Source: Rhizoctonia solani (taxonomy: Eukaryota; Basidiomycota; Agaricomycetes; Cantharellales; Ceratobasidiaceae). Taken from it: a stretch of DNA of 64,000 nucleotides. Positions within the stretch are counted from its first letter, which is position 1, and each line of letters begins with the position of its first letter. Made by a program: the position numbers and the translations under genes. The stretch is from NCBI RefSeq assembly GCF_016906535.1, contig NC_057374.1, positions 558,001-622,000 of the forward strand. The letters are read 5' to 3'. Below the pieces are notes generated by a model. The model did not search any database, was not told the origin of the DNA, and worked only from the letters and a program-made list of their open reading frames with translations. Positions 44,595 through 57,521 of this stretch are shown one piece after another.

Positions 44595-45571
44595 CAAGCC
44601 CCTGAAGGGGCTCTGAAGTGGGACAGATAAGGCTCTGCCCATCATGGTAGCAATGTTGTGCAATGTTCTTGCCTCCTTTCCTTCATTTGTTTCTCTTGGT
44701 TGAGCTGATAGATATCCTTTGCTTAGGGGGCTACTTGTTGCTGCTTGAGATGTGCTTGGGAGATCTAAAGATGTTGGCCTGATGAATGGCTGCTCTGGGT
44801 TGGTGTCAAGGTGTTCCTGGGTATGTGGGATTGTCCAGGAAGTGTTTGAAGTTGTTCTAGGTGGTTCTGGTGACTCCAATTTGACCCTTTGTTTCCCTTT
44901 TGGGTCAGGCTCATCCTTGATAGGGACTAAGAAGTCCTTGTTGCCTGAGCTGCCTGAGCCAGAAGGGGCCTTGAGGGTGTTGTCTATGACTGTGAAGACT
45001 CTTCTGGGAGGCATGTGCCTGTGCTGCTGGGAGCAGTCAGAAGGCACTTAATTGCGCTCTCTACTGCTTGTGTAACATCCTGCAACATGATTTGTTTCCA
45101 GGCATCTAGGCATCTGATAAGATGCACTGTATTCTTCTCCAGTGATCTGTGGAGCACTGGGGGTTGAGATCTGCTGCTGGTATTGTTGCCTATGAGATAT
45201 CTGTGCAGGTGATTGAGTTTTGTAGCATCATCTTGCTGCCAGAGGATTTCTGGGTGGAGTGCAACCCTTCTGCAACTTGTAGGTGCATTGGCATGGCCTT
45301 CTAGCATAGCTGGAGTGATAAGAGGGGATGCCTGCCTTGATGCCAGTGAGTCCAGTGATGATTTGCATGATCTAGGGTCTGCCATAGTGCCTGATGCAAA
45401 CTACACACAATCTGAGGGGTGTATTGAGGTAAAAGAGTTCAGGTCTTTCTGAATTAATGTGAGGGTAGCCAAGTTGGTGGTGTGCAATAACCCAGTGTAC
45501 TCTGTGGCAAGGAAAGAGGGAGCTGTAAGAAGCAAAAGTGAGAATGAGAACCTGAGTGATGTCCAGGTTGA

Positions 45572-45953
45572 TGTCATGAGCCTTGCCTCCTTACATGACT
45601 ATGTATTGCCTGTTGCTTCCTCCTCCTCCTCCCCCCCAGTGCATTTGTCTGAGGAACTCATCTATATCCATCTAATCTGTTTGTGTAGTTCCTATCTTCC
45701 TTGTCTATGTTCTTCCCACTTCCCTGTTCCCTTCTTGCACATAGTCCAGACTCATTCCATTCTAAGTGCTTCTATCTCACTTATCTTGCTGCACACTGGC
45801 CTGATTCACTTTGCAGAGTTTCTGAGCCATATGCTCTATTGCCCTTCTTGATTGTGCACCCTGGATGCTGCCTCTCCTTGTGTATTTATGCCTGTTTTTA
45901 TCTTGTAATAAAAGAAGAATGTGAATTGGCTTGGAAACCCCAAGAACAATTCA
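45572..45953 (+). mobile_element. LTR family E, truncated on the right
   Basis: Starts TGTCATGAGCCTTGCC and runs to CCAAGAACAATTCA, where S copy 6 begins; the last ~60 bp are missing. Confidence 0.8.
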
Positions 45954-46111
45954 TGTTGTGGACACAGTCACATGACCAGTACAAGCGGTTGCATGCTGGC
46001 CCAAGCCCAAATTTGGGGGGTAGCAGGTGTAATCATGGGTTGTCAGCAGAGGAATAATAGGGCTCTATGGCTTAGTGGTCAAGCTGGTTCAATTCCAGCT
46101 AGTTCTATTTT

Positions 46112-47249
46112 TGTTACACCCTCTTAACATATACCATTGGATTTGCATTATCTTTCTGATATTTCTAGTATTTTTTACAAACTTAATATCTTATGTTTTT
46201 TGATCACATGATCTTGGCACTTATTATACCAAGATGCTGTGCCAAGATGCTGTGCCAAGGGCGCTTAGGGAAAATCCATGCTTCTACACAGCCTGCAGCA
46301 TGCTTCTCATTTCACATGGACTCTTCTATTCACACAAGCACAGACCATGTACATAGCTTCCTTTTGTCTATATATACAGCAGGGAAATTGCTTGGAGACC
46401 CCAAGTCAATTTTACCTTGTCTCACACATCAGACAGGTTATCAGAAACCAGCTAAGTAGCTGGCCATCAGTAGTACCCACACTTACCCCTTTAAATAGAC
46501 CTACCACACCTCTAGGCCTAAGGCCCCCCTGTTATACCAGTAGTTAGTTAGTTATCACCATAACCAACTTGATTACCAGTAGTATAGCCTTAGATTAGAT
46601 CTTACAGTGTTTAGTACGGCCTTAAGCACCAGCTCATCAGCATGTACCCAACCTTACTGTTGTAGACACAATCAATACCAGGGAGTTTATTCCCATTTTC
46701 TCAAATTTAAACAAAAGCAATCAGACAACATTTTCAATCACGTGATCTCGGCGCTTATATCATACGCTAAGCGCCAAGCCACGTCCCCATCCGTGCTTAC
46801 TCAGCACACATAGCCACCTCCACCTATGACGTCATTGTGACACGTCAGTGACATGTATGCATGAGTAAGATTAACTGCGGAGAAGGGTTCTTATTGGATT
46901 AGATATTGCATATAGTGTATTTGTAATTAGCCCATCTGTAGAATATATAAGGAGGCCAATTGACCATGGTAACACCCATGTCAATTACCTCTTGTTGCAT
47001 CACTTCACTGTACAAGGGCCTTATAGCCCAGTAAACCACTTAGTCACATGCCTTATGCGTTGTCCTCATTGTACTTACATAGCTTGCCACCACCTTATAG
47101 CGCGTGGACATTGTAGTTAGATAGTTTGCTGCTGTAGGTAGCACCTCCACCGCCTTACGCGGTTCCTACTTAACTCTATACAGCCACAAGCGCCTGCTGC
47201 CTTGACACCCCTTAAGGACGTCTAGGACACTTACAGTTGGTGTACAACA
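46112..47249 (+). mobile_element. Solo LTR family C in S copy 6, split by LTR D
   Basis: TGTTACACCCTC to GGTGTACAACA, with TSD ATTTT at 46107-46111 and 47250-47254. Promoter CTATATATACAGC near 46370. Confidence 0.9.
46658..47229 (+). mobile_element. Solo LTR family D (572 bp) in LTR C
   Basis: TGTTGTAGACAC to GTCTAGGACA, with TSD CTTAC at 46653-46657 and 47230-47234. Promoter AATATATAAGGAGG near 46943; R contains GTCAATTACCT. Confidence 0.95.
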
Positions 47250-47335
47250 ATTTTCCTCTGTTTATGACACTTACCAGTGCCCTGGCTGCCTTCCAGCACT
47301 TCATGAATAAGCTATTTGAAGACCTACTGGACATA

Positions 47336-48951
47336 CACTTGTGCCCAAAAAGATTGAGCCACATGAGCTCACATCAATGACGCTCACACGTCACCTGCAC
47401 AATTGAGAATTTGTTTACAATGTAATAGTAAATTATGTAGATACAGTAGTATAGAACATATATACAAAGTTTTAGATCAAAACTAAGTCTCCTTGTGGAG
47501 ATACGCATGAGCAAAAATTTTGGGCTGGCTCATTCTTTTTGATCACTTTATATAAGCTACTTGGTCCTCCCTCATTGACTGCCATTTACCACTCCTTTTT
47601 ACACTCAAACACCTGCCAAAAGTGCGCAAATGGCTCAATACACTAGTCCTGAGACTAAGGCTCAGATAATTGCGCTGAAAAAGCTTGAATACTCAGATTG
47701 GGCTATTGTTCAGCTTTTGCAACCTGAGACCAAGGTCTCTCACACTACTGTAGGTTGTATCTGGGCCAAGTATGGACTTACTGACCGCCCACTCAATCAA
47801 CACAATCCCATTCCTGGGCACACACAGAAATTAACCCCCAGCAATGTCAGATTTGCTGCTTTGGCCCTAGCTTGGAGTAGAGTACCAACAGCAGCAAATA
47901 TTAGACAGCAGTACTTCCCTGCCATTGGGTCCTCTACCCTCTGCTACTACCTCCAAGAGCTGGGTTTACAGCTGTACAAACGCTGCCAAGTACCCCTGCT
48001 CACTTATTGGCATAGAAAAGCCCATTGCACATGGGCATACAGTTGATTATTCTGGCCACAATCATGCTGGGATGACATTGTCTTCTTGGACAAAGTCCAA
48101 ATCAAGTTATTTGGGGCCAACAGCAGCCAATATTACTGGAGGTGACCTAGTGAGTCCCTGTATAATCCCCAATACACCAAAAAGACAATATCTCATGGTG
48201 GCAGGGGTATCTTCATTTGGGGGTGCATTACCCAAGAGGGAGTCAGGCAATTGTACCTTATACAATGCAAGCTGAACACCCCAGGATACATTGAAATCCT
48301 TGGGGATGCCTTCTTTGGAACCCTTGCCAACTATAAAATCACCCTGTTCAACATTACATTCCAGCACAACCAAGATCCAAAGCATACAGCCAGGCTGACA
48401 CAATGTTGGCTTGCCAGTTTGGGCGTAAGCATCCTCCCATGGCCATCAAAAAGCCTGGATTTGAATATAATTGAGAATGTCTGGTGGCATCTGAAGGAGC
48501 GCATGCATACTCACCAACCTCCCACTTTGAATGAGGAAAGGTTATGGATAATAGTGAGGGACAAATGGAAACAAATTTCCCCAAAATATATTGGCAATTT
48601 GTATGATTCATTACCATGTCAAGTACAAGCCGTGTATTTAGCTAAAGGTGGAAACACCAAATACTAAAATTTGTATCCAAATTATTCAGTTTTGCATGTC
48701 ATTTTGGGTGCATGTGTGCAGTTGCAGGTGCAATTTGAAAATGCTCAAAAAGAATGAGCCAGCTCAAAAATTTCACTCATGTGTATCTCCACAAGGAGAC
48801 TTAGTTTTGATCTAAAACTTTGTCTATATGTTCTATACTACTGTATCTACATAATTTACTATTACATTGTAAACAAATTCTCAATTGTGCAGGTGACATG
48901 TGAGTGTCATTGATTTGAGCTCATGTGGCTCAATCTTTTTGGGTGCAAGTG
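47336..48951 (+). mobile_element. Tc1/mariner-type DNA transposon with ~210-bp TIRs
   Basis: 1616 bp, flanked by TA (47334-47335, 48952-48953). Ends CACTTGTGCCCAAAAAG and, reversed, CACTTGCACCCAAAAAG; the inverted repeats extend ~210 bp (to ~47545 and from ~48743) with roughly a dozen differences, several CG versus TG/CA. Confidence 0.95.
47630..48667 (+). pseudogene. Tc1-like transposase, 345 codons with two TGA stops
   Basis: MAQYTSPETKAQIIALKK begins an N-terminal helix-turn-helix (GCIWAKYGL). The catalytic region follows: VFLDKVQIKLFG (first Asp), QDPKHTARL (second Asp) and NIIENVWWHLK (Glu) with about 34 residues between the last two, fitting D34E Tc1 transposases. In-frame TGA codons at 48044-48046 and 48143-48145 are consistent with CGA-to-TGA changes. 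No frameshift. The enzyme would cut at the TIRs and insert at TA. Inactive as read. Confidence 0.9.
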
Positions 48952-49174
48952 TATGTGTTATCATATATCTAGACAATATCCTCATCTACTCAAAGGATGC
49001 TGCCTTGCACATGCAGGATGTCCACAAAGTCCTGAAAAGGCTAATGGAAAATCAACTGTTCTGCAAGGCCTCAAAATGTACCTTCCATGTCACCTCTGTG
49101 AAATAACTGGGGATAATGGTTTCCAATAATGGTTTCAGCCTGGATAGGCTCAAAATCCAGGCAGTCCAGGAATG

Positions 49175-49232
49175 TGTCATGAGCCTCACCTCCTGACATG
49201 ACTATGTATTGCCTGTCAATTCCTCTTGCCTG
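49175..49232 (+). mobile_element. First ~58 bp of an LTR E
   Basis: TGTCATGAGCCTCACC to CCTCTTGCC, cut by LTR J at 49233. Confidence 0.7.
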
Positions 49233-50302
49233 TTATAGATAGGGAAAATAAGTAATAAAATAAAATACTATGAAAAGGAAAGAAAGAAACCAAAAGAGGA
49301 GAAAAGACAAATAAGGTAACTGGCTAACTATAAAAGGTAAAAATCTTAAGAGGATAAGTAATAAGAGAAGTCTAATGCTAGTGAAATTAGAGTATATTAA
49401 AGTAGCTAGTTATCTTGCTAAAAGAATGAGGTAGTTAGTATCAGGGTGATCCCTACCAATAACTAGTAATGAGCGTATTACTGTTCAACAGGCAATGCAA
49501 AGTACAAGTGGAGTAGTATATAACCCAAATGTCAGTCTCTGGAACTCACTGTAATTTAATTGAGAATCATGGAAATTTATTTCCCTGTCTCCAACAGCTG
49601 ACAAGGGGGTAAGGGCATTGTGGAAGCACCAAATACTTAGCAGACTGTCAGGAAGTCTTAGCAGGGTTGCACTCAAGCCAATTCTAGGTTCCCTGTATAG
49701 GTTGGGGCTGTCCTAGAGGCTATATGTGCCAAACTTTAGAACTTTAGGCTGATTTACTATGTATGATACTTAAATAAATCAATAGAAGAAGTTCTTAAGA
49801 GTTGCACTAGGCTGAGAGAGTATGGTAAAAAAGAGATGCATTCAAAAGGCCAGTTCAAGGGGCTATTTATACCCTTGGAGGCCTGTGATTACTATATACA
49901 GTAGGGTAAGATACATGACAAGATGAAAAGAGATGAGATGTTAAGAGGAAAAAGATAGGATATTGGTAGAAAAGGAAATCAAGTTAGATAACCTCCACAC
50001 TTCAATCCAAGATGCCACACAAGATGGAAGGGGGTGCATTCACTACTACTGGGATTACAAACTCTGTGCAGTATTGCACAACAATGCCTGGTTTGGGCAT
50101 GATGGACATAACTAACTGTTAAGAGTCATGTAAGCACAGGAATAAGAAAGAATTACTATATACAAAAGTTATATGAGAATAACTAAGAACTAAAAGTAGA
50201 ATCAGAATATATGCACAGAATATATGCACAATATAAGCTAGGTTATCAGGAATAACAACTCCTAACAAATAGTCTAGCAACTATGAAGTGCAGGTGGTTG
50301 GT
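49233..50302 (-). mobile_element. LTR family J
   Basis: Starts TGTTATAGATAGG (the reverse of a CTATAACA end). 49541-49943 matches 1-405. Minus-strand TATA block near 49868. The right end merges into LTR B around the GGTGGTTGGTTATG sequence near 50293, so the exact boundary is uncertain. Confidence 0.6.
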
Positions 50303-52197
50303 TATGTATAGTACCTTAGACTAATGTTACTTAAGCCTAAGTGACTAAGGGTATGTATACTTAAGGTCTCTGGGATAGTACCTTAAGTAAGAGGGTTACC
50401 TGACTAATGTACAGGATTTACAGGATTTGCCTAATAAGTATAAGACTTATAGATGCTTAAGTAAGACTTAAGACTTATGGGGTGTACCTAAAATATATCT
50501 AGGATTTAAGAGATATTGTAGATAGAGCTGTCTACAATATGGGGGGTATGGTGGATTGAAACACTATCACTCAATCACAACAATTGTTACACTCCCTTGA
50601 ATTATACCATTAGAATTGCACAATTTTTCTATTATTTTTAGTATTTGTAACAAACTTGATATCTCTTATTTTTTGATCATGTGACCTTGGCACTTATTTA
50701 TGCCAAGATACTGCACCAAGATGCCATGCCAAGGGCGCTTAGGAGAAATCCATGCTTCTGCACAGCCCGCAGCACACTTCTCATTCCATATTGACTCTTC
50801 TACCTCTCATGCACAGACCATGTATATACTTCTCCTCTTTTCTATATAAACAGCAGGAAAATTGCTTGGAGACTCCAAGTTGATTTTACCTTGTCTATCA
50901 TCTCAGACAGGTCTCAGAAGTTCCAGCTAAGTAGCTGGAGTATCAGTAGTGACACCATTAACCCCTCTTACTCACTCATCACACCTCCAGGCCTAAGGCC
51001 CCACCATTGACAGTAGATACCTAGTAGTTAGTTAGTAGGACACCCTAAGCATCATAGTGGAAGTTAGCCAAGTTAGATTAGTTGTTGAACCTTGTACTAG
51101 CTACAGCCTTAAGTGCCTGCCCCTGGTGTGTACCCACCTTACAGTGGTGTACAGCAACAATCCTTACAGTATTGTTGCACTATACTCAATGTTGAGCTCA
51201 ACAACTGCCACAGTCAAGGGGCACAGGGTTGCAGTAAGTACACTAATAGGCTACCCTGTGTCTGTTGGGACTGGCCTATGGTCTTAGTGCGCCAAATAAC
51301 CTCCTATGCTATTTACAGTGAGTCAATCACTAAAGCAAATGTGCAGATAAGCTGCTAAAGGCTTGTGTGTATATGCCATTATATATGAGTGAATAAATGG
51401 ATGCATTAGAAGTGTCTTCACAGGGTCCTTTTATACCCTGAGAAGGCGCACAAACAAGTATATACATGATTGATACCAAGAGGGGGTACAGGAGGTACAT
51501 GTGGCAACTGAAACACTTAGGAGAGCCAATACTTGGGTACATAGTAAACAATAACAGATCCTAATATTTGCCCTAAGGCAGTATTTGCCTGTGTGGGTCC
51601 TTGGATGTCCCAAGGCCAAGTGTTTCATCCTTGGAGTAAACAGTCCCAAAGGTGTGATACCGCTGTATTGGGTACTTACAGTAAATGGGACATAACTCTG
51701 CCAAATGTTGTCCGTTTTGGGTGTCTAACCCAGCGTTCTGGAGCGCACAAACAGCCGCCCCTAAGCGCAAGCAGTTTGGCAGTGCAAGATGACCGGGTGA
51801 TGGAGAAAATGCGCATTTAGTGCGTTGGCGCTTAAGCGCTGATTAAGCGCCGGAGCACTTGCCTATGCAACAGGGGGGACCCTGAATATTTCTGTGTGTA
51901 GCCACAAGATAGAATCTTGAATACTAAATACTACAAACAAGAGAAATATTACTTGTTACTGTTTATCTACTCAGCTGAATTTCTATATATTTAAAAGAGT
52001 GAGAAAACTGCATATATGCAAAAGATATTGCATATTGAGGGTATTCCTGAGGTTTATAGGTTTTGTAAAGGTTGCGCTTGGATAGAGGGACCTTAAAAAC
52101 CTTAGTTTGCATCTGTATCTTATTTATTCACTGTAAGATTACTTGTGCAACTAGTAAAATCAGTACAGATTATTGAAGGAATGTCATATCCATAACA
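50303..52197 (-). mobile_element. Long LTR of family B, copy B3, split by LTR C
   Basis: On the minus strand it starts TGTTATGGATATGACATT (52197) and has the GGTATAAAAGGACCC promoter near 51425. It is continuous with B1 except for C at 50585-51156. It truncates the 5' end of element G. Confidence 0.8.
50585..51156 (+). mobile_element. Solo LTR family C (572 bp) in LTR B3
   Basis: TGTTACACTCCC to GGTGTACAGCA, with TSD ACAAT at 50580-50584 and 51157-51161. The empty site is seen in B1 (TGTAAGGACTGTTGTG near 11523). Confidence 0.95.
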
Positions 52198-54264
52198 CTA
52201 ACCTGCCTACATCACAAATAATGAGGGAGTTTAATTGGTCTACCCCATCTTCTCAAACCCATGCTCCTCCTCCTGTGGCTGAGCCACCTCATGTGTATTC
52301 TCCCATGTTGTTTGATGATCTATCCAATTGTGAGCTTCTGAATATGGTAGCCCTGAATATGATTGTATTGAAAAAAGAATTTTCCCAATTACAAGGTGCT
52401 TATCATGAACAACATGATCAGTTAGCATTAATGAGGGGGAATTGGACAAACATCAAGAACAATCAAGGAAATGGCATCAATATTATGTAAACCAATTACA
52501 AGGAGCTGCTGCTTCCATATAAACTCTCCAAGTTCAACTAAGCAATAGCTACTCTCAATGCCCACAGCTCCCCCTCCACCTCCTCTGGGTCGTTCTTCCT
52601 GTTCCACTAATTCTACTATCCCCTCTGGCAAGTCTGAACTCAAATTTGCCAAACCCAATAAATTCAGTGGCAAAAAAGAGGATGCCCTCAACTTCATCAT
52701 TGCCTGTCAAGCTTATATAAGGACTCAAGGGGCCAATCAATCCAATGAGGAAAAGGTTATGTTGGTTATGTCATATTTTGAAGGAGCAGCAGAAGATTGG
52801 TATGCCCATACAAGGAAAGGAATGTGTTTAGAGGAGAAACCATACCACTACTGGAGAATATTGATACCTTTTGGGCTGAATTCACCAAGCACTATGTGGA
52901 CACTAATTGCAACAAAAACTACCACCAGAAATGGAAAAGTCTGCAACAGAAATCCTCAGTCCAAGAGAGAATTTTTGAACTCCAGCAGTACTCTGTTTCC
53001 CTTGGGTACAGTGATGGGACACTTTGCAATAAGTACTATGATGGCCTTAAAAGAGAAATCAAGGATATCATGCTCTCCACTATGTTCCAATGGCACCACA
53101 CTACTGCTCAACAAGTCTATGACAAGGCAGAGGAAATTGAGAATCATATTGAGTCATCATGTCTATCCAATCCCTCTGCCCCAGCCACCACTTTGCAAAT
53201 TCCTACTACTCCAACACCCACTTCCAATCCCACTTGCACTTGTCTCATTGTTGGAGACAACATATATATGATTGATCCCACTACTTGTTGTGCCAGGAAA
53301 GGCACCATTACTTCTATTGTTTGTACCACCACCAGCAACATGCCAAATGTTAGATGGAATGGGGAATTCAAAGACACCCTAAGCCCCTTCCCATCTCTGA
53401 AAAAAGACAAGTGCCCAACTGTTGCCACCACTTCCAAACCAATCTTGGCCTCTGTCCCCATTCCTTTGTCCAATTCTAAAGGACAAGGGCCCATGGGTCT
53501 TGATGGCAAAGGATTAGCAAGTATTACTTGTCATGTATGTGGTGGTAAAGGTCATCTTGCATGCAATTGCCCCTCCAAGCCAATGTCAGGGCATGTGGCA
53601 AATGTAGCATGGTTGTGTGTTGTGACCCAACTGTATGGTTGGTCACATGCTAGAGGCAGGCACTTAAGGCCATATCTAAGACAAAGCTGACTAATCTACT
53701 AGGCTATACTACTGTATCTGGTAGCGCTTAAGGCACTCTACTTCTACCTACTGTTGACAATGGGGCCTTAGGCCTGGGAGGTGTGATGAGTTAATATAGG
53801 GGGTTAACAGTGTGACTACTCATATCCAGCTACTTAGCTGGAACTTCTGGGACCTGTCTGTTGTGAGAGACAAGGTAAAATCAACTTGGGGTCTCCAAGC
53901 AATTTCCCTGCTGTTCATATAGACAAAACTTCTAAGTACATGTGGTCTGTGTGTGTGTGAATAGAAGACTACATGTGAAAAGAGAAGCGTGCTGCAGGCT
54001 ATGCAGAAGCATGGATTTTTCCTAAGCACCCTTGGCACAGCATCTTGGTGCAGCATCTTGGCATAATCAGCACCAAGATCACATGATTGAAAAACATAAG
54101 ATGTCAAGTCCATAAAAAATAGTAAAAATAATAGAAAAATTGTGCAATTCTAATGGTATAATCCAAGAGGGTGTAACATTGTGGGAAAGGCCAAGAGAGG
54201 AAAATCAATTTGAAGTTGTTTCTGATGAGGAGGAGTTGGGAAAAGGAAAAGCCAAGGCCAACTA
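52198..54264 (+). pseudogene. G gag: decayed relative of F gag, split by LTR C
   Basis: The N-terminus (SSQTHAPPPVAEPPHVYSPM, LLNMVALNMIVLKKEF) matches F gag and keeps frame where F has its A6 break. The gag core is in two frames (FSGKKEDALNFIIACQAY; FWAEFTKHYVDTNC). Knuckle CHVCGGKGHLACNC. C at 53618-54178 interrupts after HVANVAW. The end (LGKGKAKAN) and the GGGAAAA heptamer are conserved with F. Arg codons with CpG in F are often His or Cys here, fitting CpG decay. Confidence 0.85.
53618..54178 (-). mobile_element. Solo LTR family C in G gag
   Basis: TGTTGTGACCC to GGTGTAACA, with TSD TTGTG at 53613-53617 and 54179-54183. Confidence 0.95.
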
Positions 54265-54923
54265 AGGAGTAAGGCACTTGGCTGTATGCTTGCGGATTTG
54301 CACTGTGTAAATAAAGATCTTGAAATATTGTTGCTATGTAATTCATCTGAAATATATGCATCATTTTTGGCAAATCTGTGTGAATCTCCTAAATCCCAAA
54401 AATCTAGTTTCTTGGCTAAACCTTTCCAAGGAAAAGCCATGATTGACTCTGGAACAACTTTGTGTCTCATAAACCCACTTTTGGTAGAAAACCATCAACT
54501 TCCCACTTTTTGCATTCCATTCCAAAAAAACTATGTGTCATTGATGGCAGAGAAATTGACTCTGGCCAGATCACACACTATACCTGCTTTAAATGTACCA
54601 TTGGCAATCATACTGAGGAACTAGAATGCCACATTTCCAATATTGGTAATTGTCAACTAGTCTTAGGAATATCATGGTTAAAGAAACATAACCCCCAAAT
54701 CTCCCAGGAAAAGCATACCTTGATATTGAACTCTTTGTTTTGTTCCAATAACTGCCTCCCAATACTACCTGTCCTGGAACTGAGGGCAGTAGAAGAAATC
54801 CCCACTCCTTACCAAGAGTTTTCTGGTGTCTATTTGGAAGAAGAGTTGTCAAAATTACTGCCACATTGCCCTTACAACATAGCTATCAAGTTGCTTCCAG
54901 ATGCAAAACCCCAAAATGGTCCC

Positions 54924-55360
54924 TGTCATGACCCATGCCTTTGCTGGCATGTCTCCTGACCAAACCACCTACTAATAGGATACTCCACAGTCTTTAGAAG
55001 GCCGCATATACTCACATATATGCAGTCAGAACTGTCATTACTCTAAGGGCTCATGACTTAGAGACTGACAGTCCACCAGGGTCACATGACCTCCCCCCCT
55101 CCAGTCCTTTATCAAATACTATACTAAACTACTACAGATTTGGGGTGGGGGGGGATGACATAATCTCCTCTATAATAATATATTATTCAGACCTTGCCTG
55201 CAGGCTCACTTAACATTGGCCCATGGCAAGGGGGGTGGGGGGAGTGCAACATCCCCCAGTAACATATATTATTCATATACCACTGTGCATCACATATACT
55301 ATATATATCTTTGACAGTGGATATATATGGTAATAACCCTTCCAGATATGGGTTATGACA
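54924..55360. mobile_element. Solo LTR family L in G RT
   Basis: TGTCATGACCC to GGGTTATGACA, with TSD GTCCC at 54919-54923 and 55361-55365. Matches 14048-14560. The sense strand is uncertain. Confidence 0.9.
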
Positions 55361-57521
55361 GTCCCATATACAGCTTAGGACCAAGGGAAGATGCAGAATT
55401 GAAAGAAACCACTGAAATGCAACTCAAGGCAGGGTTGATTAGTCCATCAAAGCCCCCCATGGCATCCCCTATCCTATTGTTCAAGAAGAAAAACAGGAAA
55501 TTACAAATGTGTGTTGACTATCAATGTGTTAATAGCATGACTAAGAAAAATGTTTATCCAATACCACTGCCACAAAATCTTATTGAGAAATTACAAGGTG
55601 CTAAGATTCTGAGTAAATTTGATCTCAAGGCAGGATATAACTTAGTCAGGATTAAAGAAGGCAATGAATGGAAAACAGCATTGAAACCAAATATAGGTTA
55701 TTCAAATATCTAGTAATGCCTTTTGGATTGACAAATGCACTGGCAGCCTTTCAGAAAATGATGAACAAATATTTAGAGATCTTCTTGATGTCTATGTCAT
55801 TATCTACCTGGACAACATTCTAGTTTTCTCATTAAATGAAAAAGATCACAGAGCACATGTTTGAGAAGTCCTTAAAAGGCTTCAAAATAATGATCTTTTC
55901 AGCAATGTTGAGAAATGTCATTTCCATGTCAAAAAAAATGACTATCTAGGGTTTATCATATTGGAATTTGGTATAGAGGTTGATCAGTCCAAAGTCACAG
56001 ATGCAATGAATTGTTCTGCTCCTAAGAATGTCAAGAATATTTAGGAATTCTTAGGATTTGTCAATTTCTATTGAATATTCACTCCAAATTTTGGCAATTT
56101 AGAACAACCTTTGTACAATCTTTTGAAGAAAGACTCCCCTTGGAAATGGGAATTATCAGAACAACAAGCATTTGATAACCTCAAAAAATGCCTTACCTCA
56201 GCACTGTTACCCCTACAACATGATGTCACAAAACAGTTCTATGTGGGATGCAATGCATCAGATTACACTGCTGGAGCAATACTATCTCAATGTAACTCCA
56301 AAAGGAAATTAGCTCCTGTAGCCTATTTGTCAAGATCCCTATCACCAGCCAAAAAAAATACCATGACATTTTTGACAAGGAATTACTAGCAGTGATAAGA
56401 GCTTTCAAAGAATGGCAGCACTTACTTGAAGGATTGGAGCACCCAGTCCAGGTTCTAACAGACCATAAGAACTTAGAGTATTTCTCAACATTGCAATCCT
56501 TGAATAAGAGACAGATTTGATGGGCAAACTTCTTGGTTGATTACAATTTCCAAATCATTTACAGGCCAGGAACTCAAAACAAAAAAGCCAATATACTCTC
56601 TAGACATTATAATTTAGTGCCCCTAGAAGGGGGGGTAGAGAACCAGGTTCTCCTAAAACCAGAACTTTTTGTTGCATGAATCACACCAGATCAGGATATC
56701 AACAATCTTATTGGCAAAGCAATCTATGAGGATAGTTGACTCAAGGAAATCATTCATAAGCTCCAGGGCAAGGAAAAAGTGGTTGATTGGGAAATTAAAG
56801 AAGGCCTACTATGGTTCCAAGGGAAAATCTTTGTACCTAAGGATGAAACCATCAGGAACCAAATCCTAGAATCTAGACACAATGCATTAGCTGCAGGTCA
56901 CCTGGGACAAGCAAGAACAGTGGAACTGGTCTCCAGGAACTACTATTGGCCATCTATGAAAAAGTTTGTTAATTACTATGTCAGCCATTGCAAAACTTGC
57001 ATCAGGTCCAAACCAACAAATCAAGTACCTGTAGGTTGGTTAAAACCTGTTATGTATTACATGATATTTCATTCACAGCTCACCATCCACAATAATCTGC
57101 ATATATCTGACTTTCTGATTTAATGGCCATTTGTCTCCTATTTTCCATTATTCCTGTCATTACTCTATGTAACGCTCATATTGACTGTATGTGTTACATA
57201 TTGTTCAATAGAGCTCCTTCCACTTGTTCTAACGCTGCCTGTCACGTGCTCATACGATAAGATCTCATGGAGATATTAGCTTCATAAGATTCTATCTATG
57301 TGGCTCAAGTACCTTACTAATCATTATATTTATATCTTTACATCTAGCTCATCACATGACTAGCTCTAACTTGGGAAATGAACCTTATTCCTAGCTTAGT
57401 TGAGTCATACCTCTCATGAGATTACTAAGGTTCTCCTTATTTAGTAATTTCTAGTGGCACTGTGAATCCTGCTTATGAGTCATTCTGCTTGCCACCAGAA
57501 TGACTCACACAAATGACTCAC

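Larger units (their letters stand above)
39943..45571 (-). pseudogene. E4: E-family gag fragment, split by S, LINE and LTR I
   Basis: Gag blocks on the minus strand: 45385-44600 (MADPRSCKSSLDSLASRQAS... to SVPLQSPFRG), 43330-43026 (SQTPGPAQVKSKIPAPEKYD...) and 40122-39943 (AAATQIAEQCLCWLKQLK...GLKAEVRSKL). Order and TSDs show they were continuous. E4 retains sense codons where E2 and E3 have stops and shows the true gag start. The 5' side is cut by LTR E at 45572, the 3' side by the E3 LTR. Pol is missing. Confidence 0.8.
45954..47269 (+). mobile_element. S element copy 6, split by LTR C (which holds LTR D)
   Basis: The S halves are 45954-46111 and 47250-47269. The insertion duplicated ATTTT. 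The outer flanks do not match (LTR E on the left, RT coding on the right, ATTCA versus CTTAC), unlike other S copies, so this copy probably joins two loci by recombination. Confidence 0.8.
47270..49174 (+). pseudogene. Ty3 reverse transcriptase fragment split by a Tc1/mariner transposon
   Basis: 47270-47335 reads LTSALAAFQHFMNKLFEDLLDI and 48952-49174 continues [27 protein letters not shown]..., the YLDN form of the RT active site. A TA dinucleotide is duplicated by the insertion; removing the transposon and one TA restores an unbroken frame at that point. Both ends of the RT fragment are truncated. Its family resembles E and F but is identical to neither. Confidence 0.8.
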
